Shown here piece by piece: positions 43,204 through 51,437 of a DNA stretch of 64,000 nucleotides. Every line of letters begins with the position of its first letter. Position 1 is the first letter of the stretch. The stretch comes from Micromonospora echinospora. Its GTDB lineage: Bacteria; Actinomycetota; Actinomycetes; Mycobacteriales; Micromonosporaceae. The translations under genes and the position numbers were made by a program. The DNA lies in the NCBI RefSeq assembly GCF_900091495.1, contig NZ_LT607413.1, positions 186,001 to 250,000 on the forward strand, written 5' to 3'. The notes beneath the pieces were generated by a model. It was not told where the DNA came from. It did not search any database and worked only from the letters and a program-made list of their open reading frames with translations.

Positions 43204-44153
43204 TTCGCGGCCCTCCTTCGTACCAGGGTGAAGACACCGGCGATGAGCACGACCAGCACCAGCAGGGCGATCTGGAGGGTGGCGGCGTAGCTCGGCTCCT
43301 GGTCGACGAACGCCTCGTTGTAGCCGTACACGTTGAGGGTGTTCGTGGCGTCGACCGGACCGCCCTGGGTCATGATGTAGATGGTGTCGAAGAACCGGAC
43401 GAGGTCGACGGTGCGCAGCAGCATCGCGACGGTCAGCACCGGACGCAGCAGCGGCAACCCGATGTTCCACGCGGTACGCCAGCCGCTGGCACCGTCGATG
43501 GAGGCCGCCTCGAACGGCTCCTCGGGCAGCGACCGGATCCCGGCGGCGATGATCAGCGCCATGAACGGCGTCCACTGCCAGATGTCCACCAGGGCGATCG
43601 ACCAGGGGGCGATCTCCGGGTCACCGAGCCAGACCACCGGGTCGATCCCGATCACGGCGAGCAGTTCGTTCGCCGCGCCCAGGCTCGGGTCCATGATCAG
43701 CAGCCAGAGCAGGCCGACCGCCACCGACGCGGTGATCGCCGGGATGAGCATCATCCCCTGGAAGATCCGCCGGCCCGGGACGTCGAGGCTCATCACGTAG
43801 CCGAGTGCGAGTCCCAGCAGGGTCTCCACGAACAGGCAGACCACGAAGAGGAAGAGCGTGACCTTCAGCGAGTTGTAGAAGGCCGGGTCGGCGAACATCG
43901 CCGCGTAGTTGTCGAAGCCGAGGAAGCCGGCGTTCGTGCCGTCGGACTGCCGGTCGGTCACCGACAGCCAGACCGTGTACCCGATCGGCAGCAGGACCAG
44001 CAGGGCGGTGACCGCCGCCGCCGGCACCACGAAGGGCCAGATCCCCCGGGCCGTCGGGTGGACGGAGGTCCGCCTGCGGCGGCCCCCCGGCCCCCGCCCG
44101 GCCGGAGCGGGGCGGGGGACGGATGAGCGTGTCGTCGTCGTGTCGGTGCTCAT
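43200..44153 (-). CDS. ABC sugar transporter permease (MalF type)
   Basis: 317 residues, cytosolic N-terminal 35 residues rich in Arg/Pro/Gly then six spans. The EAA loop EEPFEAASIDGASGWRTAWNIGLPLLRP is complete. ATG 44153 lies 7 nt after the binding-protein stop. Part of the CUT1-type importer of the 49293-38697 operon. Confidence 0.92.
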   Translation of the reverse strand: MSTDTTTTRSSVPRPAPAGRGPGGRRRRTSVHPTARGIWPFVVPAAAVTALLVLLPIGYTVWLSVTDRQSDGTNAGFLGFDNYAAMFADPAFYNSLKVTLFLFVVCLFVETLLGLALGYVMSLDVPGRRIFQGMMLIPAITASVAVGLLWLLIMDPSLGAANELLAVIGIDPVVWLGDPEIAPWSIALVDIWQWTPFMALIIAAGIRSLPEEPFEAASIDGASGWRTAWNIGLPLLRPVLTVAMLLRTVDLVRFFDTIYIMTQGGPVDATNTLNVYGYNEAFVDQEPSYAATLQIALLVLVVLIAGVFTLVRRRAAK

Positions 44154-44160
44154 GGGATAC

Positions 44161-45453
44161 CTACTGGGTGTTCTTCGCCAGCAGCGGGGTGAGGCCGGTC
44201 TGGATCTCCTTGGCCGCTTCCTCGGCGCTGGCCCGGCCGAGGATCACCTTGCCCACGGCGTCGCCGATGACCTTGCGCATCTCGGCGGCCGCGACGCCGA
44301 CCGGGCCGACCTCGGTCTCACCGCCGGTCTGCGCCTTGGTCAGCGCGGTGTTCCACTGCTTGAGGGTCTCGGTGTTCAGGGTGGCGGTGTAGGCCGGGTC
44401 CTGGCTGACCGAGGTGCGCGGCGGGGCGATGCCCGCCTTGGTCAGCTCCAGCTGGGTCTCGGCGCTGGTGGCCCACTGGACGAACTTCCAGGCGGCGTCC
44501 TTGTTCTTCGAGAATGAGGAGATCGCCAGGCCCCAGGAGAGCACGGTGGTCTTCGACCCGGCGGAGCCGGCGGGGAAGTCGAGCACCCCGATGTTCTCGG
44601 CGACCTTGGAGGTCTTCGGGTCGACGATGCTGCTCAGCTCGTTGCTGGACTCCAGCTCCATGGCCGCGTCACCGGCGGCGAACAGGGCGGAGGACTGGGT
44701 GAAGGTGTTGTTGACCACGCCGGGCGGGCCGTACTCGCGGGCCAGGGTGGCGTAGCGGTCGATCGCGGCGACCGCCTTCGGGTCGTCGAAGTTCGGGGTC
44801 CCGTCGTCCTTGGTCCACTTCACGCCCTCGGAGTGCAGGAACGGGCCGAAGGTGAACGGCAGCGCCGCGGACTGTCCGCGCAGCGCGATCGGGGTGACCT
44901 TGCCGCCGGACTTCTGCTTGATCTGCTCGGCGGCGGTGGTCAGCTCGTCGAGCGTGGTCGGGGGCTTGACGCCGTACTGCTGGAACAGGTCGGTGCGGTA
45001 GTAGAGCACCACGCCCTCGACGTTGATCGGCGCGGCGATCATCTTGTCGTTCACGGTCATCCCGGCGCGGACCGCCTCCGGGAAGTCGTCGACCTTGTAC
45101 TCCGTCGCCCCACCGGCCCGCTCGTCGAGCGGCTCGTAGTAGTTGGCCTTGGCGAACTGCGGGCCCTCCCGGGACGGCAGCGTCATGAACACGTCCATCG
45201 ACGAGCTGCGGGACTGGAGGTTGAGCTGCACCTTGTCCCGCATCTGCTGCTCGGCGAAGGTCTGCACCTTCACCGTGACACCGGACTCCTGCTCGAACTC
45301 GTCGATCAACGGCTCGATGGCCCGCTGCCAGGGGTGGTTGGACATGATCAGGTTGATCTCGTTGGCGGAGCCGGCGGAGTCCGAACCGCAGCCGGCGGTG
45401 AGCCCGCCGATCAGGGCCAGGGCGAGCGCCGTGCTCAGGTACCTGTGCCGCAT
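44161..45453 (-). CDS. ABC transporter sugar-binding lipoprotein
   Basis: 430 residues. Lipobox LTAGC gives the acylated Cys at 22. The mature part INLIMSNHPWQRAIEPLIDEFEQESG, DVFMTLPSREGPQFAKANYYEPL and APINVEGVVLYYRTD follows the MalE-like extracellular solute-binding fold. Ligand specificity cannot be read, but if the operon handles a sulfosugar this protein should show a cationic or Ser/Trp-rich anion pocket. GAAAGG lies before ATG 45453. Confidence 0.92.
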   Translation of the reverse strand: MRHRYLSTALALALIGGLTAGCGSDSAGSANEINLIMSNHPWQRAIEPLIDEFEQESGVTVKVQTFAEQQMRDKVQLNLQSRSSSMDVFMTLPSREGPQFAKANYYEPLDERAGGATEYKVDDFPEAVRAGMTVNDKMIAAPINVEGVVLYYRTDLFQQYGVKPPTTLDELTTAAEQIKQKSGGKVTPIALRGQSAALPFTFGPFLHSEGVKWTKDDGTPNFDDPKAVAAIDRYATLAREYGPPGVVNNTFTQSSALFAAGDAAMELESSNELSSIVDPKTSKVAENIGVLDFPAGSAGSKTTVLSWGLAISSFSKNKDAAWKFVQWATSAETQLELTKAGIAPPRTSVSQDPAYTATLNTETLKQWNTALTKAQTGGETEVGPVGVAAAEMRKVIGDAVGKVILGRASAEEAAKEIQTGLTPLLAKNTQ

Positions 45454-45479
45454 GGTGTGCCTTTCCGATTCGAGGGATG

Positions 45480-46589
45480 TCACTCGGTGACGAGGGGGGC
45501 GAGCCATCGGTGGAATTCGTCGAGTTCGGCCGGGTCGGTGGTGCGCCACTCCGGCGGTACGGGTCGGGTCCGGCCGGCGACGTCGGCCAGCGGCACCGGG
45601 TCGTACCCGGCCGCGTACGGGTCGGTGCCGGTGCGGTGCAGCCCGACCATGAGCCCGGTCGCCTTCTCGGCGAGCAGCCGCGCCGCGCACCGGCCGGCCT
45701 CCGCCGCCTCCCGGCGGTCCACCCCGCTGGCCAGGGCGGCGGCCGAGCGCTGCACCATGCCGAGGACCTCGCCCCGGGCGACCACCCCCAGTTCGGCGGT
45801 GACCAGGGCGGCCAGCCGGCGGGACACGCCGCCGGTCAGGATGCGGGTGTGGTTGACCGCGTCGAAGGGCTCGTCGGTCAGCTCGCGGGCGGCACCCTCG
45901 CTGGTCACCACGAACGCCCGGCCGTGCGCGTCGAGGGTGTCGGAGACCCGGTGGAGGAACTCCGCGGAGTCGAACGGCACCTCGGGGAGGAGCACCAGGT
46001 GCGGCGCGTGCGCCGGGTCGTCCCGGTGCCGGGTCGCGGCGAGCGCCAGCCAGCCCACCGACCGGCCCAGGGTCTCCACGATCCGCACCGGCTCGATCGA
46101 CCGCATGGCCGCGTGGTCCCGGGCCAGGTCCGGTACGACCGTGGCCAGGTACCGTGCGGCGGAGCCGAACCCCGGGCAGTGGTCGACACCGACCAGGTCG
46201 TTGTCGACGGTCTTCGGGATGCCGACCGTGCACAGCGGCAGCCCGGCCCGCTCCGCGCGTTCGGTGAGCGCCGCGAGCAGGGCCATCGTGCCGTTGCCGC
46301 CGATCAGCGCGACCCCGTCGACGCGGTGCGCGGCGAGCGTGGCCACCGCCGCGTCGAGGTCGTCGTCGGTGACCGCCCGGCGGCCCGCACCGAGCCAGGA
46401 TCCGCCCCGCCGGGTCCACTCCGGCGGCACGTCGGCGAGGGTGGCCGGGGTGAACCGGCCGTCGACGAGCCCGTCCGGGCCACCGCGCAGGGCGAGCACG
46501 TCGTGCCCCTGCGCGCCGTCGAGGAAGCCGCGCAGGCTCGCGTTGACCACGCTGGTCGGGGCCCCGGTCTGGCCGATGAGCAGGCGCAT
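45480..46589 (-). CDS. PfkA-type 6-phosphofructokinase-like sugar (phosphate) kinase
   Basis: 369 residues. IGQTGAPTSVVNASLRGF, IGGNGTM (97-102), GIPKTVDNDL (catalytic Asp in TVDND, 128-131) and PGFGSAARYL match the PFK family. The motif GGNGT replaces GGDGS, and Lys126 in PKTVDND is the residue seen in PPi-using PFKs, while the Gly at 100 is of the ATP type; phosphate donor is therefore unclear. The C terminus (from 300) differs from glycolytic PFK. In this operon it probably phosphorylates a ketose (or ketose-6-derivative) ahead of the aldolases. Confidence 0.82.
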   Translation of the reverse strand: MRLLIGQTGAPTSVVNASLRGFLDGAQGHDVLALRGGPDGLVDGRFTPATLADVPPEWTRRGGSWLGAGRRAVTDDDLDAAVATLAAHRVDGVALIGGNGTMALLAALTERAERAGLPLCTVGIPKTVDNDLVGVDHCPGFGSAARYLATVVPDLARDHAAMRSIEPVRIVETLGRSVGWLALAATRHRDDPAHAPHLVLLPEVPFDSAEFLHRVSDTLDAHGRAFVVTSEGAARELTDEPFDAVNHTRILTGGVSRRLAALVTAELGVVARGEVLGMVQRSAAALASGVDRREAAEAGRCAARLLAEKATGLMVGLHRTGTDPYAAGYDPVPLADVAGRTRPVPPEWRTTDPAELDEFHRWLAPLVTE

Positions 46590-46594
46590 GGCGG

Positions 46595-48058
46595 TCAGGC
46601 CCCCGCCGGGCGGGACGCGACGCTGAGGAAGGTCTGGAACGCCTCCAGCCCGGGTCGGCCGCCCTCGTAGCCGAGGCCGGAGTCACCGAGCCCGCCGAAC
46701 GGGATCCACGGCGTGTTCGGGGTGCCGGTGTTGACGCCGACGATGCCGGCGCGCAGCCGGCCGGCGACCGCGTGCGCCGCGTCCAGGTCGGTGCCGCAGA
46801 CGTAGCCGGCGAGTCCGTACCCGGTGGCGTGGTGCAGCGCCAGCGCCGCGTCGAGGTCGTCGTAGACGTGCACCGGGGCGACCGGCCCGAAGATCTCGCT
46901 GGTCATGGCGAGGCTGTCCACGGGCGCGTCGAGCAGGACGGTCGGGGTGGCGTAGTGCCCGACGGTCGGGGTCGGGGCGTCCGGGGTGACCGCGCGGGCG
47001 CCCTTGGCGACGGCCTCGTCGACCAGTTCGGCCATCCGGGCCGGGTCGCCGGCCGGGGCGAGCGGCCCGAGGTCGGTGCCGGGGTCCCGGGGGTCGCCGA
47101 CGGTCAGCGCCCGGGTGGCCGCGACGAACGCCTCGGTGAAGTCGGCGGCGACCTCCCGGGCGACCAGGATCTGGTTGGCGGCGATGCAGGACTGGCCGTT
47201 GTTGCGGTACTTCGCCACGACCAGGGTCGCCGCGGCGGCCTGCGGGTCGGCGTCCGGCAGGACGACGAACGGCGCGCAGCCGCCCAACTCCAGGACGGTC
47301 CGCAGGAACCGCGGCGCCGCCTGGGCGGCCACCAGTCGGCCGACCCGGGTCGACCCGGTGAACGAGACCGCCTGCACGGCCGGGTCCGACAGCCACGGGT
47401 CGACCACGTCGGCGGGGGTGCCGAGCACCGTGCCGAGCACCCCGACGGGCAGGTGCCGCTCGCAGACGGCGGCGAGCACCAGGGACGAGACCGGGGTCAG
47501 CTCGGACGGCTTGAACAGCACCGGGCAGCCGGCGGCGAGCGCCGGGGCGATCTTCCGGGCCGGGATGGAGACCGGGAAGTTCCACGGGGTGAGCACGGCC
47601 GCGACGCCGACCGGTCGGGCGGCGACCCGGTGCTCGTGCTGCGGCACCACGGTCAGCCGCTGCTCCTCCTGCCGCTCGACGAGGTCGGCCATGACCCGGA
47701 AGTAGGTGACGGTCAGCCCCAGCTCGGCGGTGGACTCGGCCAGCCGCTTGCCGGTCTCCCGGGTGATCAGCGCCGCCCACTCCGGCCGGGTCGCCAGGGC
47801 CTCGACGTCGTCGGCGATCGCCCGCAGGGCGGCGGCCCGCTGCGGCACCGGGGTCGCCGCCCAGGTCGGCAGCACGGCGGTGGCGGCGGCGAGCGCCCCG
47901 GTGGCCTCGGCGACACCGCCGGTGGCGACCTCGGTGAAGGCGTCGCCGGTGGCCGGGTCCACCACCGGCAGCACCGGGCCGGAGGCGTAGGACTCCGTCC
48001 CGACGCGCACCGCGCTCCGGGCCGCGAGTACCGCGTCGACGATGGAAAAGTCGGTCAC
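46595..48058 (-). CDS. NAD(P)-dependent aldehyde dehydrogenase (SSADH-like)
   Basis: 487 residues. Catalytic Cys291 in NNGQSCIAANQ, Glu in LELGGCAPFVV, nucleotide-binding FTGSTRVG and TPWNFPVSIPARK are all present; the group is that of succinate/glutarate semialdehyde dehydrogenases. Related proteins oxidise sulfolactaldehyde in some sulfoglycolysis pathways. GTG 48058 overlaps the stop of the upstream gene (GTGA). It likely oxidises the aldehyde released by the aldolase step. Confidence 0.9.
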   Translation of the reverse strand: MTDFSIVDAVLAARSAVRVGTESYASGPVLPVVDPATGDAFTEVATGGVAEATGALAAATAVLPTWAATPVPQRAAALRAIADDVEALATRPEWAALITRETGKRLAESTAELGLTVTYFRVMADLVERQEEQRLTVVPQHEHRVAARPVGVAAVLTPWNFPVSIPARKIAPALAAGCPVLFKPSELTPVSSLVLAAVCERHLPVGVLGTVLGTPADVVDPWLSDPAVQAVSFTGSTRVGRLVAAQAAPRFLRTVLELGGCAPFVVLPDADPQAAAATLVVAKYRNNGQSCIAANQILVAREVAADFTEAFVAATRALTVGDPRDPGTDLGPLAPAGDPARMAELVDEAVAKGARAVTPDAPTPTVGHYATPTVLLDAPVDSLAMTSEIFGPVAPVHVYDDLDAALALHHATGYGLAGYVCGTDLDAAHAVAGRLRAGIVGVNTGTPNTPWIPFGGLGDSGLGYEGGRPGLEAFQTFLSVASRPAGA

Positions 48059-49293
48059 AGCTGCTCCTCGTACGGGTCGAGCTGGTCCGGATCGAGGTCG
48101 ATCCCGAGACCGGGGCGGTTCGGCACGACGACCGTGCCGTGGTCGGTCAGGAAGGCGTCGGCGGCCCGGCGCAGCGGGTTGGAGCGCACGTCCCACTCGA
48201 CGAGGGACGTCGCCGGGCTGCTCGCGGCCACCTGCACGGTCGCGGCGGTCGCGATCGCGCCGTTGTAGAGGTGCGGGTTGACGGTCTTTCCCGCCGCCTC
48301 GGCGGCCCGCAGCACGGTCAGGTACTCGCTGATGCCGCCGACCTTGGTGAGGTCCGGTTGGAGGATCGCGACCCCGTCGCCGGCCAGGTACGGGGTGAAG
48401 GCCGCCGCGCCGTAGAGGTTCTCGCCGGTGGCCAGGGGCATGCCGGTGCGGGCGGCGAGTTCGTCCAGTTCCGCCGGTCGGTCACCGGCGAGGGGCTCCT
48501 CGACCCAGGCGACGCCGAGGTCGGCGAGGGCCGGCACCGTCCGCAGCGCCTCCGGCAACGTCCACGCCTGGTTGGCGTCGGCGAAGATCTGCGTGGCGTC
48601 GCCGAGTACCCGCCGGGCGGTGCGGACGTTGGCGAGGTCCCGGTCGTGGCCGAAGCCGACCTTGACCTTGACGGCGGTCAGGCCGAGCGCCGCGCAGTGC
48701 GCCGCGGTCTCGGCGACGCCCTCCGGGCCGAGGCTCGAACCGTAGACGGGCAGCTCGGCGCGGGGGTGGTCGGTGAGCAGCGACGCCAGGCTCCGCCCGG
48801 CGTGCCGGGCGGCCAGGTCCCAGAGCGCGATGTCGACGGCGCTCACCGCCTGGTGGATCGGGCCGGGGGCACCCCACTGCCGGCCCAGCGGGCCGAGCTT
48901 CGCCATCAGGGCACGGTGCGCCGCCTCGGGACTGCCCGGCCGGGTGCCGACCAGCAGCGGCGCCACCCCCTCGTCGATCGTCCAGATCCGCTCCCGCCAG
49001 GCCCAGGACGGGTAGTTGGCCCAGCTCTCGCCGACGCCGACCGAGCCGTCGGCGAGGACCACCTCCACCAGGACCATCACCCGGTGGCTGAGCGGGGCGA
49101 AGGACATCGCGATCAGCTCGTCGGGGCGGGCGCGGAACACCCGGCAGCGCACCTCGGCGACGGGGGCGTCGGGCAGTCGCGGGGCCGCCCCGGCGGGGGC
49201 GACGGCGTCGACCGGGTGGCCGTCGGCCGACTCGGTCACGTCCTCGACCGCCACCCGGTCCACGAGGTGGTGCAGATCTCGACTGGAGCCCAT
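48055..49293 (-). CDS. Enolase-superfamily enzyme (mandelate racemase subgroup dehydratase/racemase)
   Basis: 412 residues, about 40 longer at the N terminus than the family core, which starts near PVAEVRCRVF. Catalytic set: Lys209 and Lys211 (KVKVG), metal ligands Asp239, Glu265 and Glu291, and His341 (NPHLYNG). This is the KxK plus His-Asp dyad of mandelate racemase and several acid-sugar dehydratases or epimerases. ATG 49293 has GAGAGG upstream. It is the first gene of the ten-gene operon. Reaction could be dehydration or epimerisation of a sugar acid; not readable further. Confidence 0.88.
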   Translation of the reverse strand: MGSSRDLHHLVDRVAVEDVTESADGHPVDAVAPAGAAPRLPDAPVAEVRCRVFRARPDELIAMSFAPLSHRVMVLVEVVLADGSVGVGESWANYPSWAWRERIWTIDEGVAPLLVGTRPGSPEAAHRALMAKLGPLGRQWGAPGPIHQAVSAVDIALWDLAARHAGRSLASLLTDHPRAELPVYGSSLGPEGVAETAAHCAALGLTAVKVKVGFGHDRDLANVRTARRVLGDATQIFADANQAWTLPEALRTVPALADLGVAWVEEPLAGDRPAELDELAARTGMPLATGENLYGAAAFTPYLAGDGVAILQPDLTKVGGISEYLTVLRAAEAAGKTVNPHLYNGAIATAATVQVAASSPATSLVEWDVRSNPLRRAADAFLTDHGTVVVPNRPGLGIDLDPDQLDPYEEQL

Positions 49294-49317
49294 GAGTCCT
49301 CTCTCACACCTGTGAAC

Positions 49318-49357
49318 AACTGCATGCAGTTCTAGCCGTCGTTCATCGAGCGGTCAA
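49318..49357 (-). promoter_or_regulatory. Promoter and palindromic operator of the sugar operon
   Basis: On the minus strand TTGACC (49352-49357), a 17-nt spacer, and TAGAAC (49329-49334) form a good sigma-70-type promoter. Overlapping the -10 and the expected start point is the 14-bp perfect palindrome AACTGCATGCAGTT (49318-49331), of the type bound by GntR/FCD repressors. A smaller palindrome TCACACCTGTGA (49304-49315) follows. The rest of the 358-base gap 49294-49651 holds no gene. The GntR protein at 39766-40467 is the likely ligand-responsive repressor. Confidence 0.8.
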
Positions 49358-49651
49358 GAGCTGGAAACAAACCGGAGCACCACGATCAGGCAACGGAGGC
49401 GGCGAGATCGGACACCGCACACCAGACCGGACAGTCGTCCCCGGCGACGTCGCCGGTACTGGTTGATCGACTCCGGTTCGGCGAGACCGGCGTGACACAG
49501 CCGCCCGCACACCGCGACACCGGCGACCTGCGCGGCCAGCGAACGCCGGGCCCGGCCATGGAGGTGGCGGGGCCGCGCGGGCCGGGGCGGGTGGGACGGC
49601 CGGCCACCAGGGCGGCGGGACCGCGCGGTCAGCGGCCGGGCGGTGGGCGGG

Positions 49652-50434
49652 TCAGGCGGGGACGACCCGGATGCCGTTGCGGCGCACCGCCCCGGCCACC
49701 GGCTCGGGCAGCGGCGCGTCGACGACCAGGGTGTCGATCCGGTCGAGCCCGCAGACCTGCACCGGGGCAGCCGCGGTGAGCTTGCTGGCGTCCACCAGCA
49801 GGACGATCTCGTCGGCGATCTCCATCAGCGCGTGCTTCGCGCTGAGTTCGATCTCCGAGCGCACGTAGACCCCACGGTCGTCGACCGCCCCGGCGCCGAG
49901 GAACAGCGTCCGGATCCGTAACCGCCGGGTCAGGTCCCGGACCCCGAAGCCGACCAGGGCCTGGTTGTCGTGCAGCAGTTCGCCGCCGATGCCGATCACC
50001 CGGGCCCGGGGGCGCGACAGCATGTGCCCGAGCACGGGCACCGAGTGGGTGACCACGCACCCGTCGAACTCCGCCGGCAGGGCGTGCGCGACCTCGGCGG
50101 CCGTGGTGCCACTGTCGATGCCGATGGTGTCGCCGGGCCGCACCATACGGGCGGCGGCGGCGCCGATGGCCTGCTTGGCCCGGGTGTGGGTCTGCGCCCG
50201 GGAGGCGAACCCGGGGCCGGCGACGCCGCCCGGCGGCAGGCTCACCCCACCGTGGACGAGCGTGACCTCGTTGGCCTCGGCGAGCTGGCGCAGGTCCCGG
50301 CGGACGGTCATCTGCGAGACGCCGAGCTGGGCGCTGAGTTCGGCCACGGAGAGGAAGCCCGCTCGGCGCAGCGCGGCCATGATCTGCGTGCGACGCCGGG
50401 GGGCGCCCTCGTACCGAGCCGTCTCGACGCTCAC
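49652..50434 (-). CDS. DeoR-family transcriptional regulator
   Basis: 260 residues. The N-terminal winged helix has LSVAELSAQLGVSQMTVRRDLRQL and VHGGVSL, the DeoR signature; the C-terminal domain (about 80-250) is the ribose-5-phosphate-isomerase-like sensor with IGIDSGTTAAEVAHAL and LVDASKL. It responds to sugar phosphates. GTG 50434 has AGGAGG 7 nt upstream. It is divergent from the YihT-like aldolase; in E. coli the sulfoquinovose genes are controlled by the DeoR-type YihW (CsqR), so the arrangement is suggestive. Confidence 0.9.
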   Translation of the reverse strand: MSVETARYEGAPRRRTQIMAALRRAGFLSVAELSAQLGVSQMTVRRDLRQLAEANEVTLVHGGVSLPPGGVAGPGFASRAQTHTRAKQAIGAAAARMVRPGDTIGIDSGTTAAEVAHALPAEFDGCVVTHSVPVLGHMLSRPRARVIGIGGELLHDNQALVGFGVRDLTRRLRIRTLFLGAGAVDDRGVYVRSEIELSAKHALMEIADEIVLLVDASKLTAAAPVQVCGLDRIDTLVVDAPLPEPVAGAVRRNGIRVVPA

Positions 50435-50505
50435 GCCGGGCCTCCTGCCGATCGCCCACACGGGTTCGTCGGAAGTTTAGAGCACCACAGCATCTGTTCG
50501 TTAGT

Positions 50506-50520
50506 TACCAAGCGATGGTA
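50506..50520. promoter_or_regulatory. Putative DeoR operator between divergent genes
   Basis: TACCA-AGCGA-TGGTA is a perfect 5-bp inverted repeat in the AT-richer region between the DeoR gene and the aldolase; the extended half GTTACCAA is echoed inverted in CTGGTAAT at 50536-50543. A regulator site here could control both directions. The pairing of this site with the DeoR protein is inference. Confidence 0.5.
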
Positions 50521-50557
50521 GGTTCCCAACATCTTCTGGTAATCCTGGGGAGGATCC

Positions 50558-51433
50558 ATGACCATCGCCACCGTGTCGCCCACCGTGTTGGCGCGTCCCT
50601 CCGGCGGCTACGCCATGCTCGCCGTCGACCAGCGGGAGGCCCTGCGGGCGATGTTCGCCGCGACGCAGGACCAGCCGGTGACCGACGAACAGATCACCGA
50701 CTTCAAGGTCGCGGCGGCCCGCGCGCTCAGCCCGTACGCCTCGGCGATCCTGGTCGACCGGCAGTTCGCCTGGGACGCCGTCCTCGCCGCGAACGCCGTC
50801 GACCCCGGGTGCGCCCTGATCGCCGCCGCCGACCGCTTCACCGGCAGCGCCACCGAGTTCGTCGCCGACGTCGCCATCGACGACGACGTCGACCCCGCCA
50901 CCGTCCGCGCCCAGGGCGCCAAGGCCCTCAAGCTGCTCGTCCTCTGGCGGCCCGACGAGGACTCCGCCGGCCGGATCTCGCTGGTGACCGACTTCGTCCG
51001 GCGCTGCCGCGACAACGGCCTGGTCAGCATCATCGAGCCGGTGTCCCGGGGCCCCCGCGACGGCGGCTCCTTCGACCACGACGCGGGCATCTTCGCCGCC
51101 GCCCGGGAACTCGGTTCGCTCGGCGCCGACCTCTACAAGGCCGAGGTCCCCACCGCCGGGAAGGGCACCGACGAGGAGATCCGCACCGGCTGCGCGAAGC
51201 TGACCGAAGCGATCACCGGCCCCTGGGTGGTGCTCTCCTCCGGCGTGCCCGCCGAGCGTTTCCCCGACGCGGTGCGCCTCGCCTGCGGGGCCGGCGCCTC
51301 GGGTTTCCTCGCCGGCCGGGCGATCTGGGCCTCTGTCGTCGGCAGCCCGACCATGGCCGACGACCTGCGGACCATCTCGGTGGACCGGTTGCGCCGCCTC
51401 TGCGACGTGGTCGACGACGCGGTGTCCCGCTGA
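50558..51433 (+). CDS. YihT-like class I aldolase (sulfofructosephosphate aldolase family)
   Basis: 291 residues, the length of E. coli YihT (292). Recognisable segments over the whole protein: SGGYAMLAVDQREALRAMF, TDFKVAAARALSPYASAILVD, GAKALKLLVLWR, SIIEPVSRGPR, GADLYKAEVP, WVVLSSGV and ASGFLAGRAIW. Lys194 in LYKAE is the Schiff-base lysine; Arg254 in LAGRAIW corresponds to the anion-site Arg. YihT splits 6-deoxy-6-sulfofructose-1-phosphate into DHAP and sulfolactaldehyde; the related LacD cleaves tagatose-1,6-bisphosphate. Resemblance to YihT is my recollection, not a database search. First gene of a plus-strand operon with a TauE/SafE exporter; GGGGAGG precedes ATG 50558. Confidence 0.85.
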   Translation: MTIATVSPTVLARPSGGYAMLAVDQREALRAMFAATQDQPVTDEQITDFKVAAARALSPYASAILVDRQFAWDAVLAANAVDPGCALIAAADRFTGSATEFVADVAIDDDVDPATVRAQGAKALKLLVLWRPDEDSAGRISLVTDFVRRCRDNGLVSIIEPVSRGPRDGGSFDHDAGIFAAARELGSLGADLYKAEVPTAGKGTDEEIRTGCAKLTEAITGPWVVLSSGVPAERFPDAVRLACGAGASGFLAGRAIWASVVGSPTMADDLRTISVDRLRRLCDVVDDAVSR

Positions 51434-51437
51434 CCCG

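Noticed and set aside
45480..46589. Ordinary glycolytic 6-phosphofructokinase
   Set aside because: Changed GGNGT motif, unusual C terminus and location in a substrate-specific operon argue for a dedicated sugar kinase, although glycolytic activity cannot be excluded.
40476..51433. A complete sulfo-Entner-Doudoroff pathway
   Set aside because: No IlvD-type dehydratase, lactonase or KDSG-type aldolase is present; the enolase-type enzyme cannot be assigned to sulfogluconate from sequence alone.
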